From contig JASDFA010000007.1 of the NCBI GenBank assembly GCA_035772735.1, positions 37,168,501-37,232,500 of the forward strand: a stretch of DNA of 64,000 nt. The letters run 5' to 3'. Source of the stretch: Datura wrightii. Taxonomy: Eukaryota; Streptophyta; Magnoliopsida; Solanales; Solanaceae. Of this stretch, positions 1-9,143 are shown one piece after another. Positions within the stretch are counted from its first letter, which is position 1. Each line of letters begins with the position of its first letter. The notes under the pieces were generated by a model that worked only from the letters and a program-made list of their open reading frames with translations, was not told the origin of the DNA and made no database searches. Both the position numbers and the translations under genes were made by a program.

Positions 1-953
1 ATTTGCACATTTGAATATGTACAGGTAAGGTGGAGATTTCATTCTCCGTATAAAATCCTCAAATTTAAGGGAAAAGGTTTTTGGAATAGATTCATTGTTT
101 CCTCCGAAGCTAGCCCACCAGTCATAGAACCATCTAGGGATAATAGAGTTTTTTAACTCTGGACTGTATTTTACGAACCATGTATGCGTGGAAGGTCGAA
201 GGTACAAGAAGTTGAACCACGCATTACGGTAGTCATACCAATTGAAAGTCTGAGGTCTAAATTCCTCCATGAAGTTGATGGGAGTGTGAAGGTGGTTAGT
301 CTTCCACTCAAATGGAGAAAAAATCCTTTTGATAGTAAACCTAGAGAAGGCTATACTGTCTGGATTGGCTTTGTCAGAAAGATCATGCTCAATTTCAATT
401 GAACCAGTGTTTACTAGGATGAACTCGTAGAATTTCCTAGTCTTTAGAGGGTTGTCTCCTTCTATGAAGTTGTTATTGGTGTAGATGGGACCTAGCAGAC
501 TATTAGCTGGGTACCTCTCATAATCTTTGTCAAGTGCCAAGATTGGGACAATTTGCAAAGAGATGGGGGAGAAGTTTTCTTTTTCCTTAACTGGTTTGGA
601 AGTTTCTGCTGACTTATGAACAGACTGAACTCCTGGTTTAACAGCCTCAATAAAACTCTCAGGTTTTTTCATTTTGTAGAGATCTGAAGTCTGTACTATG
701 GGAAAAGTTTGTTGTTTGGAGGTCGAGACCCCCTGGGGTTGGTCAAAAGGTCTTCTAAGGACCGTCATATTGGAAGGGTGCAGCGGTGGAAATGCTGCAG
801 GAATAATTGGCGGTAGCTGTGCCAAAGCAGAATACCTGTTGAGCCAGTGAGTCCTGGCCTGAATGGTTTGACTAGAGGAGCAGAAGGAGCTGCATCCTCT
901 TTTCCTTTTCCCCTAGAGGGGATCGTCATTCCGGGTCTTACACCGGGTCGCAT
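1..953 (-). pseudogene. Pararetrovirus ORF2, 5' part, frameshifted and cut by window edge
   Basis: Second ORF of the endogenous pararetrovirus. Its ATG at 953-951 lies inside the last codons of the polyprotein gene, so the two frames overlap by 16 nt. The starting frame is open for 62 codons and stops at 765. A different minus-strand frame is open from about 912 to position 1, about 300 codons without a stop, rich in W, F and Y (for example WFYDWWASFGG near 130-90). The coding signal therefore switches frame, probably around 800-860, which means an indel broke this copy or two reading phases are used. An ORF2 of unknown function following or overlapping the polyprotein is the arrangement known for florendoviruses. 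I recognise no enzymatic motif. The 3' end lies outside the window. Confidence 0.65.
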
Positions 954-3900
954 TTTTGTCCCTGCAAAAATTCTCGTGTTAGAAAATCTGGGAGAGAGTT
1001 TTCTTCCCCCTTGATATATTCAATCTGAAAATCGAAACTTGAGAGCAAGGCTTGCCACCTAGCAAATATCTGTTTAGATACAAGATTTTTTACATCTTTT
1101 TGCAATTTATCTTTAGCAGATTTACAATCTACTCTAAGCAGGAATTCTTTATTAATAAGATCATCCTGGAATTTTGAAACACAAAGTACTATAGAAAGGA
1201 TTTCCTTTTTTACAGTACTATAATTCATCTGGGTGGAATTCCAGACTCCTGAGGTAAAACGAACTAATTGTTCAGAATCATTAGCGTATTTTCTCTGTTT
1301 GAGGATACCCCCATAACCGATGTCAGAGGCGTCGGTTTCGACTATCATGAAATAATCAGGATTAGGGATTCCTAGACAGAGGAGATTCTTAGCCATCTCC
1401 TTAATTCTAATCACCGAATTAGTATGGATACTGCTCCAAGGGGCAGGGGATTTCTTCAACCTATCATAAAGAGGTTTGCAAACCTGCCTAATCTTAGGGA
1501 TAAAATCAGCAATGTAATTGAGGCTTCCTAAGAACCTCTGTAACTGAGTTTTATCTAAGATAACATCTGGAAACTTATCAGCAAACTCAATGGCCCTGCA
1601 GATTGGTTTGTAAGTGCCTTGAAAAAGATCATGGCCTAAAAACCTGATTTTTGTTTGAAACAATTTGATCTTTTTGGCGCTAACCACAAGACCATTCTTT
1701 TTAACAATACTTTGAAAAGCATTTAAGTGTTTAAAGTGAGAATCAATGTCCTCAGAAAATATCAATACATCATCAATGTATACAATTGAAAAGTGACTGA
1801 TGCAGTTAAAAAGGGAGTTCATAATATTTTGAAACTCAGAAGGGGCATTTTTTAAGCCAAATGGTAAAACATTCCATTCAAATTGTCCAAAGGGGACGTT
1901 GAATGCAGTTTTGTATTTATCTTTCTCAGAAATTTGAATCTGCCAAAAACCTGACTTCATATCAAATTTGCGGTAAAGATTAGCTTTGAAAGTTCTTTTT
2001 AACAAATCTCGTTTGTTTGGAATTGGATATCTAATCCACTTGAGAGCATTGTTCAAAGGCTTATAATTTATAACAAGCCGCAGAGAACCCCTTTCTTTCT
2101 CTGCTGCTTTGTTAACATAAAAGGCTGAACAGCTCCAAGGCGATTTAGATGGCCGGATAATGTTATTCTTTAAAAGAACTTCAATTTCTTTTTTGCAGAT
2201 TTCCATTAATTCATGGTTCATCTGAATGGGCCTAGCCTTGGTGGTTATGGCCTGTTCATCAAATCCATCAATGTATGGAAGATCAACAGTATGGGCTTTT
2301 CTGGCCCAAAATGCATTAGGAAATTCAGAGCAAATTTCTTTTTCAAAAGTCTTTTGCAAATCGGAAATCTTGGTAACCATTCCCGGGGTTTTTAAAATTT
2401 GCTCAATTTTTTTAAGCTTAATTTCTTCTTTAAGAAAACAAATTTGCTTAGTTTTAAAAGCAGTCTGCTTATGCAGAAATTTACTTTCTTCAGGAGAAAG
2501 AGTTTTAATAAAAGGAAAGGAAATTTCTTTTCCTAAAATTTTTGTACGTATTTCATGAAAATCTGAAATATAAGGTTTTATTTGGCTAATGAAGGGGATT
2601 CCCAAAATAATATCCTCGTTAATGTTTTTTGTAATAACAAAATCATTTATAAGGCAAATACCATCTTTACAAATATGGGCTTTGTTTAACTTGTAGTTGA
2701 TGGCTATACTCTCACCTGTTGCACTATACAACCTGGTAGTACCTTTGCTTAGGTACTTGGTAGGAATTAAACCTTCTATTATGCAGTTTCTATCTGCACC
2801 ACTATCAAGCAAGGCAATCTTATTAAGAATAAAATTATCATTGATAACTAACTTAATAAGAATGTGAGAAGACTGCGGTCTTACCTTTGTGATGACTCCA
2901 AGGCCAGCATTACCTTCTGATTCCTCAATGAGGTTATCAGTTTGATCATCTGATTGATCATGGTCTGAATCCAAGATACCTTTACCTTTGGAAGTAGAGG
3001 CTTCATTATTAACTCCTTTCAGGACTTGTTCTGTAAGAGCGTCTAATTCAATCTTGTGAAGTCTGCTTTTGACTTCTCTGACTTCATCCTTCAGACTGTT
3101 GACCTCTCTTCGAAGGATCTCAATAGAAGGTTCTTCCATCTTATTCTCTAATCTCTGCATGACCTGTTTCATGCTAAAAGGGGTCACCTTGGGTCTTTCT
3201 TCCCTTTGGATAGTGACCAGATTTTGAAGCTCGATGATATAGTTCCTTCGAGCATCATCATCCTGGATGTGCTCAATTGTAGAAAAGAGTGTTTTTGCTG
3301 TCTTCTCTGAGATGACCCTGATGGATTTACTATCGCAGAGGCAGAAAGCACCATTGCAATTACACTCAGAAATATCTTCTTCTGAATCCGAGTGTTGGGC
3401 AACATTTAAGAACCCATCATCCTCACTATCTTCTTCTTCAGAAGTGTATTCAGATTCTGATTCTTCTTCTTCAAGAATCGAATATAGTTTCTTTTTGACT
3501 TCTTCGTCCACTTCTAGAAGATTTATCTTCTTCTTTTTCTTGCTATTCCTTGGATACTTATTAGCTCTGTGGCCCTTCTTGCCACATGTCCAACATGTCT
3601 CTTGGGACGAAGATTCTTCAGACTTCTTTCTTCTGAATTTTCTTTTAGATTTCTTTTCTCTGAAATCTCTTCCTTTTGTGGAGGAAGAAGTTTTCCTGTA
3701 TTTTCCTGTAGTTCTTTCCCTTTTACCTGGTTTCCTGGCAGAAGGAGGTTTTAGCAAGGGAAATCCAAAATCTTGGCAGAATGTTCCCAATTCTGCTGGT
3801 GAAGTTCTCTGGTCTTCCTTAAGCTGTTTCATCAGCTTGATATCTGTACAAAGCTCAATGGCAACCACATTAACGATGCTGATAAGGTCACCGTAAGAAA

Positions 3901-6262
3901 GTTGATCATAAGGGATCTTACCATCACATCTGTCCCTGATTTTAGATTTTACCTTTTCGGCGAAGTGGGGAGGCAATCCGCTTAAGAAGCGTTCCTTCCA
4001 ATACTCATTGTTGCAGTCAGGTCTGATCATGACCTTGTTGAGGAACATGTCCTTGTACCACCTGAAATCAGTTAGTTTTTTGCAGTAAAAATTGTTAAGG
4101 ATCTCAAGGTTCCTGTCCTGAAAGAGTCTAGGCTCACCTACGAAGTGCTTTGCTATACTGTAAACCAGGGTGGCCATAGCATCTTCTGTAGTAGTGACTT
4201 CTGAAGTTTGAGCTCCATTTTCAGTTTTTACTACTGTTTGGGTTATAGTAGCATTGAAGATGTCATTTTTGTTTGACTCCGTAAGATAGTTGTCCCACCA
4301 ATTTTTGAGAGTTCCAGTGAATCCAGCAGTTATCAGGGTAGCTGCATGTCTATCACTGGCACCTTTCATCTTGTAGGCAGTAATGTTCATGCCTATTTCC
4401 TGGAGTTTATTGTAGATTTGGCCTTCTGCCATACCGTCAATATTCCATTCTGTTATTCCCATACGGTCAGCTGTAGACTGTGGGTGAAGAGTATTTTCTT
4501 CGAACTGAATGTCCGGGAAAGAAGGTCTAGGATAGAAATTTCTCTTGTTTGGATGTCTTTCCAAAAGAGTACTGATTTTCTTATCACTTCCTTGGGTGAC
4601 TTTGAGTCTGGATAATTGTTCTTCGATTCTCTCAAGGAGGTCAGGGGAACTTTTGAAATCTTTTGAAAGATCTGGATATTTATCTTTGGAGAATTCTGGG
4701 ATTCTGAAAATAGGATTAGTTTCAATTTTGGAATTAACTTTGGAGGTACTTGGTTTGGCCAAGGGATTATGAGAGTTTTTCTGTTCTATTTGCCTAGAAA
4801 CAACATGAAGAATCTGGTTTGTATAGTTGTTCTGTTCAAGGATCTTATCTATGTCCTCTGTAGAAACTGTAGTTGATCCTGTCTTTCCTTTGAGTTTTTT
4901 GAAAGGAGATGCAGTGAGAACTTCCTTTTTGTAAGGAATAGACAAACCTTCAAGAGGGGGAGTAATACTGTCGATTACTTGGTCCTTGGTGTACCATCTG
5001 TTAACCAATACCTGAAGTGATGATTGCATATCATCAATTTGGCCTGAGCATTCGAACCACTTGAAGAAATCGATCTCAGTTTTGAATCTTTTCATGTCTT
5101 TGAACCATTTGTCCCTGAACATGGTTCTCTGTTCCAAAGTGTAAGTAGCCTTATACCAGTCTACTTTTTTCTGGTGTTCTGGCAGCTTCCACCATCGGTT
5201 GATCTTCTTCTTATCAATACTAAACTCATCCTCAGAGGTTAAAACTCCGAGAGAGTCTCTTCTGGTATGATCCGGTCTCATGTCACTGGAAGTGGGACTG
5301 GCATTGTTGGATTCTTCATAATAAACTTTGGGAATAGTTTGGGAAAAATCAACACCATAAACCTTCATGGCGGGGTTCTGGATATCGTCCTCTCCCTCCG
5401 GGGGGTTAAAAGAAGAAGGTCTAGCCGAAGACATTCTTCTACTTGAAGAAGCTTGGCTCTGAGAGTTGGATCGTAAGAACTTAAGGTTAATCGATCCATC
5501 TGGAAACTGGATAACCCTTTCGATCTGAGACTTTTCGGGTTGAATGGGCAAAGGGTTGGTGATAGAGTCGAATTTCCACTCTTCATCCGTTAGAATATCG
5601 TTCCATTTAAGTAATCTTGGAACGAAGGTTGTACTATGCTCTTGGTTTGCTTCCATGAGCATCGTGACACCTTTGACGGAAGATGCTATAGCTTTTGGGG
5701 CTATAGTGGTTTTCATTAGCTTGTAATATACCCGGTATATTACAGCTATCTCTCTGGTGTCTAACTTACTGTTCATGTTCTTGGTCTTGACGTTAAGAGT
5801 CAAGGTATCCATGATGTTTGGATCATGAATATCGACCGAGAAGTTGGGGTAACAGTTAAAGTATACCGGGCCATTGGCTAGGTTACTTTCTAAAACTCCT
5901 AACAGAGAGTCGTCAAAGTTCAGTAATCTATCATCTCTAAGTAACAAGCAAAGAGGGATATTCAAACCTTTTCTAAAAAGGGGCTTAACAGCTACCTGAA
6001 CAAGACCGATATGTAGAAATTTAAAATCTTTCTTATATCTATCAATATCAGTAGCAATTAATAATTTAATAATTTCTAAAGAATTATTAATGGCAATAGT
6101 AGACTCGCAGGTCTTGATATTAAATTTTTTGAACATAGAAAAATTACCTAATTGGTAAATCTTCTCAAAAGGTTCTTTCGGGATATACCAATTTTGTAAG
6201 TCATTTTCTACCTTAGAGATAGATAAGTTCATGCTATTAGTAACATACTGGTTATTATCCAT
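938..6262 (-). CDS. Endogenous pararetrovirus polyprotein (movement, coat, protease, RT, RNase H)
   Basis: Uninterrupted 1774-residue Caulimoviridae polyprotein. Order of parts: an N-terminal movement-protein-like region (about residues 1-330, 30K type); a coat region (about 600-860) followed by a basic stretch and a CCHC-type knuckle, C890-x2-C893-x4-H898-x4-Y903, in which the last cysteine is tyrosine; an acidic stretch and a second CxC cluster; a predicted coiled coil (about 1045-1085); a retroviral-type aspartic protease with DSGA at 1153-1156; reverse transcriptase with YIDD at 1495-1498; and RNase H beginning with the DAS at 1644. There is no integrase, as expected of a pararetrovirus. 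Fusion of the movement domain to pol plus an overlapping ORF2 favours a florendovirus-like virus; a petuvirus relative is the alternative. All surrounding retroelements are broken, so an ORF of this length suggests a fairly recent insertion. Confidence 0.9.
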   Translation of the reverse strand: MDNNQYVTNSMNLSISKVENDLQNWYIPKEPFEKIYQLGNFSMFKKFNIKTCESTIAINNSLEIIKLLIATDIDRYKKDFKFLHIGLVQVAVKPLFRKGLNIPLCLLLRDDRLLNFDDSLLGVLESNLANGPVYFNCYPNFSVDIHDPNIMDTLTLNVKTKNMNSKLDTREIAVIYRVYYKLMKTTIAPKAIASSVKGVTMLMEANQEHSTTFVPRLLKWNDILTDEEWKFDSITNPLPIQPEKSQIERVIQFPDGSINLKFLRSNSQSQASSSRRMSSARPSSFNPPEGEDDIQNPAMKVYGVDFSQTIPKVYYEESNNASPTSSDMRPDHTRRDSLGVLTSEDEFSIDKKKINRWWKLPEHQKKVDWYKATYTLEQRTMFRDKWFKDMKRFKTEIDFFKWFECSGQIDDMQSSLQVLVNRWYTKDQVIDSITPPLEGLSIPYKKEVLTASPFKKLKGKTGSTTVSTEDIDKILEQNNYTNQILHVVSRQIEQKNSHNPLAKPSTSKVNSKIETNPIFRIPEFSKDKYPDLSKDFKSSPDLLERIEEQLSRLKVTQGSDKKISTLLERHPNKRNFYPRPSFPDIQFEENTLHPQSTADRMGITEWNIDGMAEGQIYNKLQEIGMNITAYKMKGASDRHAATLITAGFTGTLKNWWDNYLTESNKNDIFNATITQTVVKTENGAQTSEVTTTEDAMATLVYSIAKHFVGEPRLFQDRNLEILNNFYCKKLTDFRWYKDMFLNKVMIRPDCNNEYWKERFLSGLPPHFAEKVKSKIRDRCDGKIPYDQLSYGDLISIVNVVAIELCTDIKLMKQLKEDQRTSPAELGTFCQDFGFPLLKPPSARKPGKRERTTGKYRKTSSSTKGRDFREKKSKRKFRRKKSEESSSQETCWTCGKKGHRANKYPRNSKKKKKINLLEVDEEVKKKLYSILEEEESESEYTSEEEDSEDDGFLNVAQHSDSEEDISECNCNGAFCLCDSKSIRVISEKTAKTLFSTIEHIQDDDARRNYIIELQNLVTIQREERPKVTPFSMKQVMQRLENKMEEPSIEILRREVNSLKDEVREVKSRLHKIELDALTEQVLKGVNNEASTSKGKGILDSDHDQSDDQTDNLIEESEGNAGLGVITKVRPQSSHILIKLVINDNFILNKIALLDSGADRNCIIEGLIPTKYLSKGTTRLYSATGESIAINYKLNKAHICKDGICLINDFVITKNINEDIILGIPFISQIKPYISDFHEIRTKILGKEISFPFIKTLSPEESKFLHKQTAFKTKQICFLKEEIKLKKIEQILKTPGMVTKISDLQKTFEKEICSEFPNAFWARKAHTVDLPYIDGFDEQAITTKARPIQMNHELMEICKKEIEVLLKNNIIRPSKSPWSCSAFYVNKAAEKERGSLRLVINYKPLNNALKWIRYPIPNKRDLLKRTFKANLYRKFDMKSGFWQIQISEKDKYKTAFNVPFGQFEWNVLPFGLKNAPSEFQNIMNSLFNCISHFSIVYIDDVLIFSEDIDSHFKHLNAFQSIVKKNGLVVSAKKIKLFQTKIRFLGHDLFQGTYKPICRAIEFADKFPDVILDKTQLQRFLGSLNYIADFIPKIRQVCKPLYDRLKKSPAPWSSIHTNSVIRIKEMAKNLLCLGIPNPDYFMIVETDASDIGYGGILKQRKYANDSEQLVRFTSGVWNSTQMNYSTVKKEILSIVLCVSKFQDDLINKEFLLRVDCKSAKDKLQKDVKNLVSKQIFARWQALLSSFDFQIEYIKGEENSLPDFLTREFLQGQKCDPV

Positions 6263-6867
6263 AACAAGATAAGATATCGTCTTTGAGATAGGAAAGTCAA
6301 AAGTAGACCTCGTTTTTGCTTAACTAATTATATAGAACAAACATGTTAAACAACTGTTTAAATCATTCGGCCAGAAATAGTTATCAGTACTGAATGAGTC
6401 TATCTGGATAATCCTGTACATTAAGTTATATGAATAATATTAATATTCTTAAAACTTTTAAATATCTAATTGTTTAAGATATTATACGAAACCCTCGGAT
6501 CTTACAATAGTTTCTAAGTATAGACCCTTCAAAGCCAAGAATCTATGCCTAAAATGCCTTCCTTCGGCTAAACGGCGGTGATTCCTCCAGGCCAGTCTGA
6601 ACAGAGAAACTAAACACCTTGTTTTCGTCACTCAAACAATTAAATATTCTAAAATTATAAGAACATCACTATTCATCATATAACAGAAGTACAGGAATCA
6701 TCTTCCTTAAATCTATCAGTACCCCATCTGGATTCAAATATTTGAACAGTATATTAACAGAGTGTTCTAAACATTTAGTCAAGCTAACAAGTAATCTACT
6801 TTAACATTCTATCTCAGATGATAAAATATTTAGCCTATCATGGAGAAAGCAGTAAATACATACAACA
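6263..6867 (-). other. Non-coding sequence upstream of viral polyprotein
   Basis: AT-rich, no ORF of note. This is where the viral leader and promoter should lie. A TATA-like CTATATAA occurs on the minus strand at 6335-6328, only 66 nt before the ATG, which would give an unusually short leader. I searched by eye for the tRNA-Met primer site (TGGTATCAGAGC) on the minus strand and found none. The exact virus/host border is not visible; it must lie before 6868, where gypsy sequence begins. Confidence 0.35.
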
Positions 6868-6894
6868 TCAACCATTTTCTGCTGTCTCAACTCA
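6868..6894 (+). repeat. 27-bp inverted repeat, left copy
   Basis: Perfect reverse complement of 7603-7629. It lies in a gypsy pol sequence at the spot coding the end of the RNase H/integrase linker (ELRQQKMV). The pair bounds a segment whose coding strand is flipped relative to what follows. Confidence 0.9.
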
Positions 6895-7602
6895 CCAACA
6901 TCCAGTACACACAATCTTCCCTGGTAATGGAGTACAGCATCTCCCCCCTCAGAGAAAGCCTCAACCTCTTTTCTGAGAACTGCTACTTTAAGTTTAAGTA
7001 GGACTGGATCTTCATCTTGTCTGGACTTAATGTCAACTACTAAGGATGAATCCGACCCGCTTTGCATTACCACACCACCTTCAGCTTAATCCACCAATTG
7101 CACCCCTAACCGGGCTAGTCTGTGAAAATCCCTTGCTAACTCCTTTTTGTATTCCTCAATATGAGCCACACTCCCCATAGACTATATGCTTAATCATCCA
7201 CCACATTGGCTTTGCCCGAGTGATACAGTACACTTATGTCATAGTATTTTAACAACTCCAACAACCTTCTCTGGCGCAAATTTAGATCCTTCTGACTCAG
7301 CACGTACTAAAGACTCTTATGATCCGTAAATACAACTATGTGAGCTCCATATAGGTAATGTCTCCATATTTTTAGTGCAAACACCACCGTTGCCAACTCT
7401 AAGTCATGAGTTGGATAATTCTTCTCATGAACCTTGAGCTGTTTGGAGGCGTAAGCTATCACTTTTCCCCACTACATAAGAACACAACTGAGTAAAAGAA
7501 GCATCACAATAGAAAACCAATCCATTTGTTCCTTCTGGCAAGGTCAAAACTGGAGCAGTAGTGAGTCGAGTCTTCAACTCCTGGAAACTCTTCTCACACA
7601 TT

Positions 7603-7629
7603 TGAGTTGAGACAGCAGAAAATGGTTGA
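7603..7629 (+). repeat. 27-bp inverted repeat, right copy
   Basis: Reverse complement of 6868-6894. On the plus strand this copy reads in frame into the integrase HHCC region (KMVEAHSLKYTIHPGATKMY), so it marks the original join between the flipped piece and the integrase. Confidence 0.9.
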
Positions 7630-8948
7630 GGCACACAGTTTGAAATACACTATTCACCCTGGTGCTACCAAAATGTACCTCGATTTGCGGGATATTTACT
7701 AGTGGAACGGCATGAAAAGAGACATTTCTAAATTCGTAGCCAAGTGCCCGAACTACCAGCAAGTCAAGGAAGAGAATCAAAGGCTAGGAGGCATGACCCA
7801 AGATATCAGTATACACACGTGGAACTGGGAAGAAGTGAATATGGATTTCATTACAGGTCTACCTCGGACCTGCTGACAACATGACTCAATACTGGTGGTA
7901 GTAGATCGGATGACTAATTTAGCTCATTTCCTCCCTGTTAAAACCATAAACTCAGCTGAGGACTATGCCAAACTTTACATTCGAGAGTTAGTCAGACTCC
8001 ATGGGTTCCTTTGGCTATCATTTCAGACAGGGGAATGCAGTTCACCTCACACTTTTGGAAGTCCTTTAAAAAGGGACTAGGCACTCAGGTCAAACTTAGC
8101 ACCGCTTATCACCCGCAGATCAATGGGCAAGCCGAGTAGATGATTCAGACACTAGAAGATATGCTAAGAGTGTGCGCGATTGATTTTAAGGGTAATTGGG
8201 ATGATCACTTGCCTCTTATCGAATTTGCATACAACAACAACTACCATTCTAGTATCCAGATGGCGCCACTTGAAGCATTGTATGGTAGAAGATGTAGATC
8301 TCCTATAGGGTGGTTCGAGGTTGGAGATGCTACCTTGATAAGGCCAGATTCAGTTCACGAGGCAATATAGGAAGTTCAGCTCATCCGAAAAAGGTTGAAA
8401 ACAACTCAGAGCCATCAAATATCTTATGCCGATATGCGAAGAAGAGAGTTGGAGTTTGCAGTTGATGACTGGGTATACTTGAAAATTTCGCCCATGAAAG
8501 GGTGATAAGGTTTGGAAAGAAAGGAAAGCTCAATCCGAGATATGTGGGACCTTATAGAATTTTGAGGTGTATCGGCAATGTAGTCTATGAGTTAGAGTTA
8601 CCTTCAGAACTAGAAGCTATGCATCCAGTTTTCCATGTGTCACTTTTAAAGAAGTGAATCAGAGATCCAACCTCAGTTGTTCCATTGGACAGTGCAGGAA
8701 TAAAAGATAGTCTCTCATATGAGGAAGTACCAGTCCAGATCCTTGACCGTCAGGTGCGTAAGCTGAGGAACAAGGAAATAGATTTAGTCAAAGTCTTATG
8801 GAGAAATAAGTTGGTTGAGGGAGCTACGTGGGAGACCGAAGCATATATGATGGACAAATACCAGCACTTGTTCCCTACCGGCTCTAGCACAGCTTGCGAT
8901 ATTAGTTTTGACCCTAGAACTCAATTTAGTTTTCATGACTCAGTTTAG
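7630..8948 (+). pseudogene. Chromovirus X integrase with chromodomain-like tail
   Basis: Plus-strand integrase of a Tekay/Del-like gypsy element, with several stops and frameshifts. Visible in order: zinc-binding start (YTIHPGATKMY; CPNYQQ, where the usual CPNCQ second Cys is Tyr), catalytic core pieces (MVVDRMTNLAHFLPVKT; FTSHFWKSFKKGLGTQVK; NGQAE; PLIEFAYNNNYHSSIQMAP; YGRRCRSPIGWFEVG), GPY/F-like region (8500-8560), then the chromodomain-like tail (DRQVRKLRNKEIDLVKVLWRN ... EGATWETEA) ending at the stop at 8946. Integrase joins element cDNA to host DNA; in chromoviruses the tail is thought to bind chromatin marks. Not functional here. Confidence 0.85.
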
Positions 8949-9130
8949 ATGTTCAAGTCTCTTTTATGTTTTTGAATGTATGTAGGAAAGGTAAATTCAG
9001 TTCACTTATGTATTTTGAAATTAAGGTAGTATTTCCGGCAGTTTTGGAGTTAAATGAGCTGTATTTGGAAAGTTTGATTGCTTTTTTCTTCTTCCTATGT
9101 GTTTTTGAACATTCGAGGACAAATGTTTAC
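8949..9130 (+). other. 3' untranslated region of chromovirus X
   Basis: AT-rich sequence between the integrase stop and the polypurine tract. It ends with an ATTCGAGGACAAATGTT stretch that also precedes the tract in element G (58743-58759). No gene. Confidence 0.6.
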
Positions 9131-9143
9131 AAGGGGGATATAT
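9131..9143 (+). promoter_or_regulatory. Polypurine tract of chromovirus X
   Basis: AAGGGGGATATAT directly before the LTR start TGTAATTCCCC. The same AAGGGGGAGATAT arrangement is found in elements G (58764-58776) and D (minus, about 39780-39768). It would prime plus-strand DNA synthesis. Confidence 0.8.

Larger units (their letters stand above)
6868..7629 (-). pseudogene. Chromovirus X RNase H / integrase N-terminal fragment (inverted)
   Basis: Minus-strand remains of Ty3/gypsy pol. From 7600 downwards it reads CEKSFQELKTRLTTAPVL and FYCDAS (start of RNase H), then diverged RNase H with several stops (tether motif KSLQYVL recognisable near 7310), then the linker (QSGSDSSLVVDIKSRQDEDP) up to GELRQQKMV. 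The same region in element A (25680-26410) is the guide. The piece stops exactly at the inverted repeat and continues on the opposite strand from 7603, so it appears flipped relative to its integrase. Not functional. Confidence 0.75.

Noticed and set aside
3267..3896. 209-codon plus-strand ORF opposite the viral polyprotein
   Set aside because: Ser/Phe-rich translation of the antisense of an acidic/basic low-complexity part of the viral gene; no independent support.
6328..6335. CTATATAA as viral promoter TATA box
   Set aside because: Possible, but only 66 nt from the ATG and with no primer binding site nearby; noted in the upstream region entry and not listed as a promoter.
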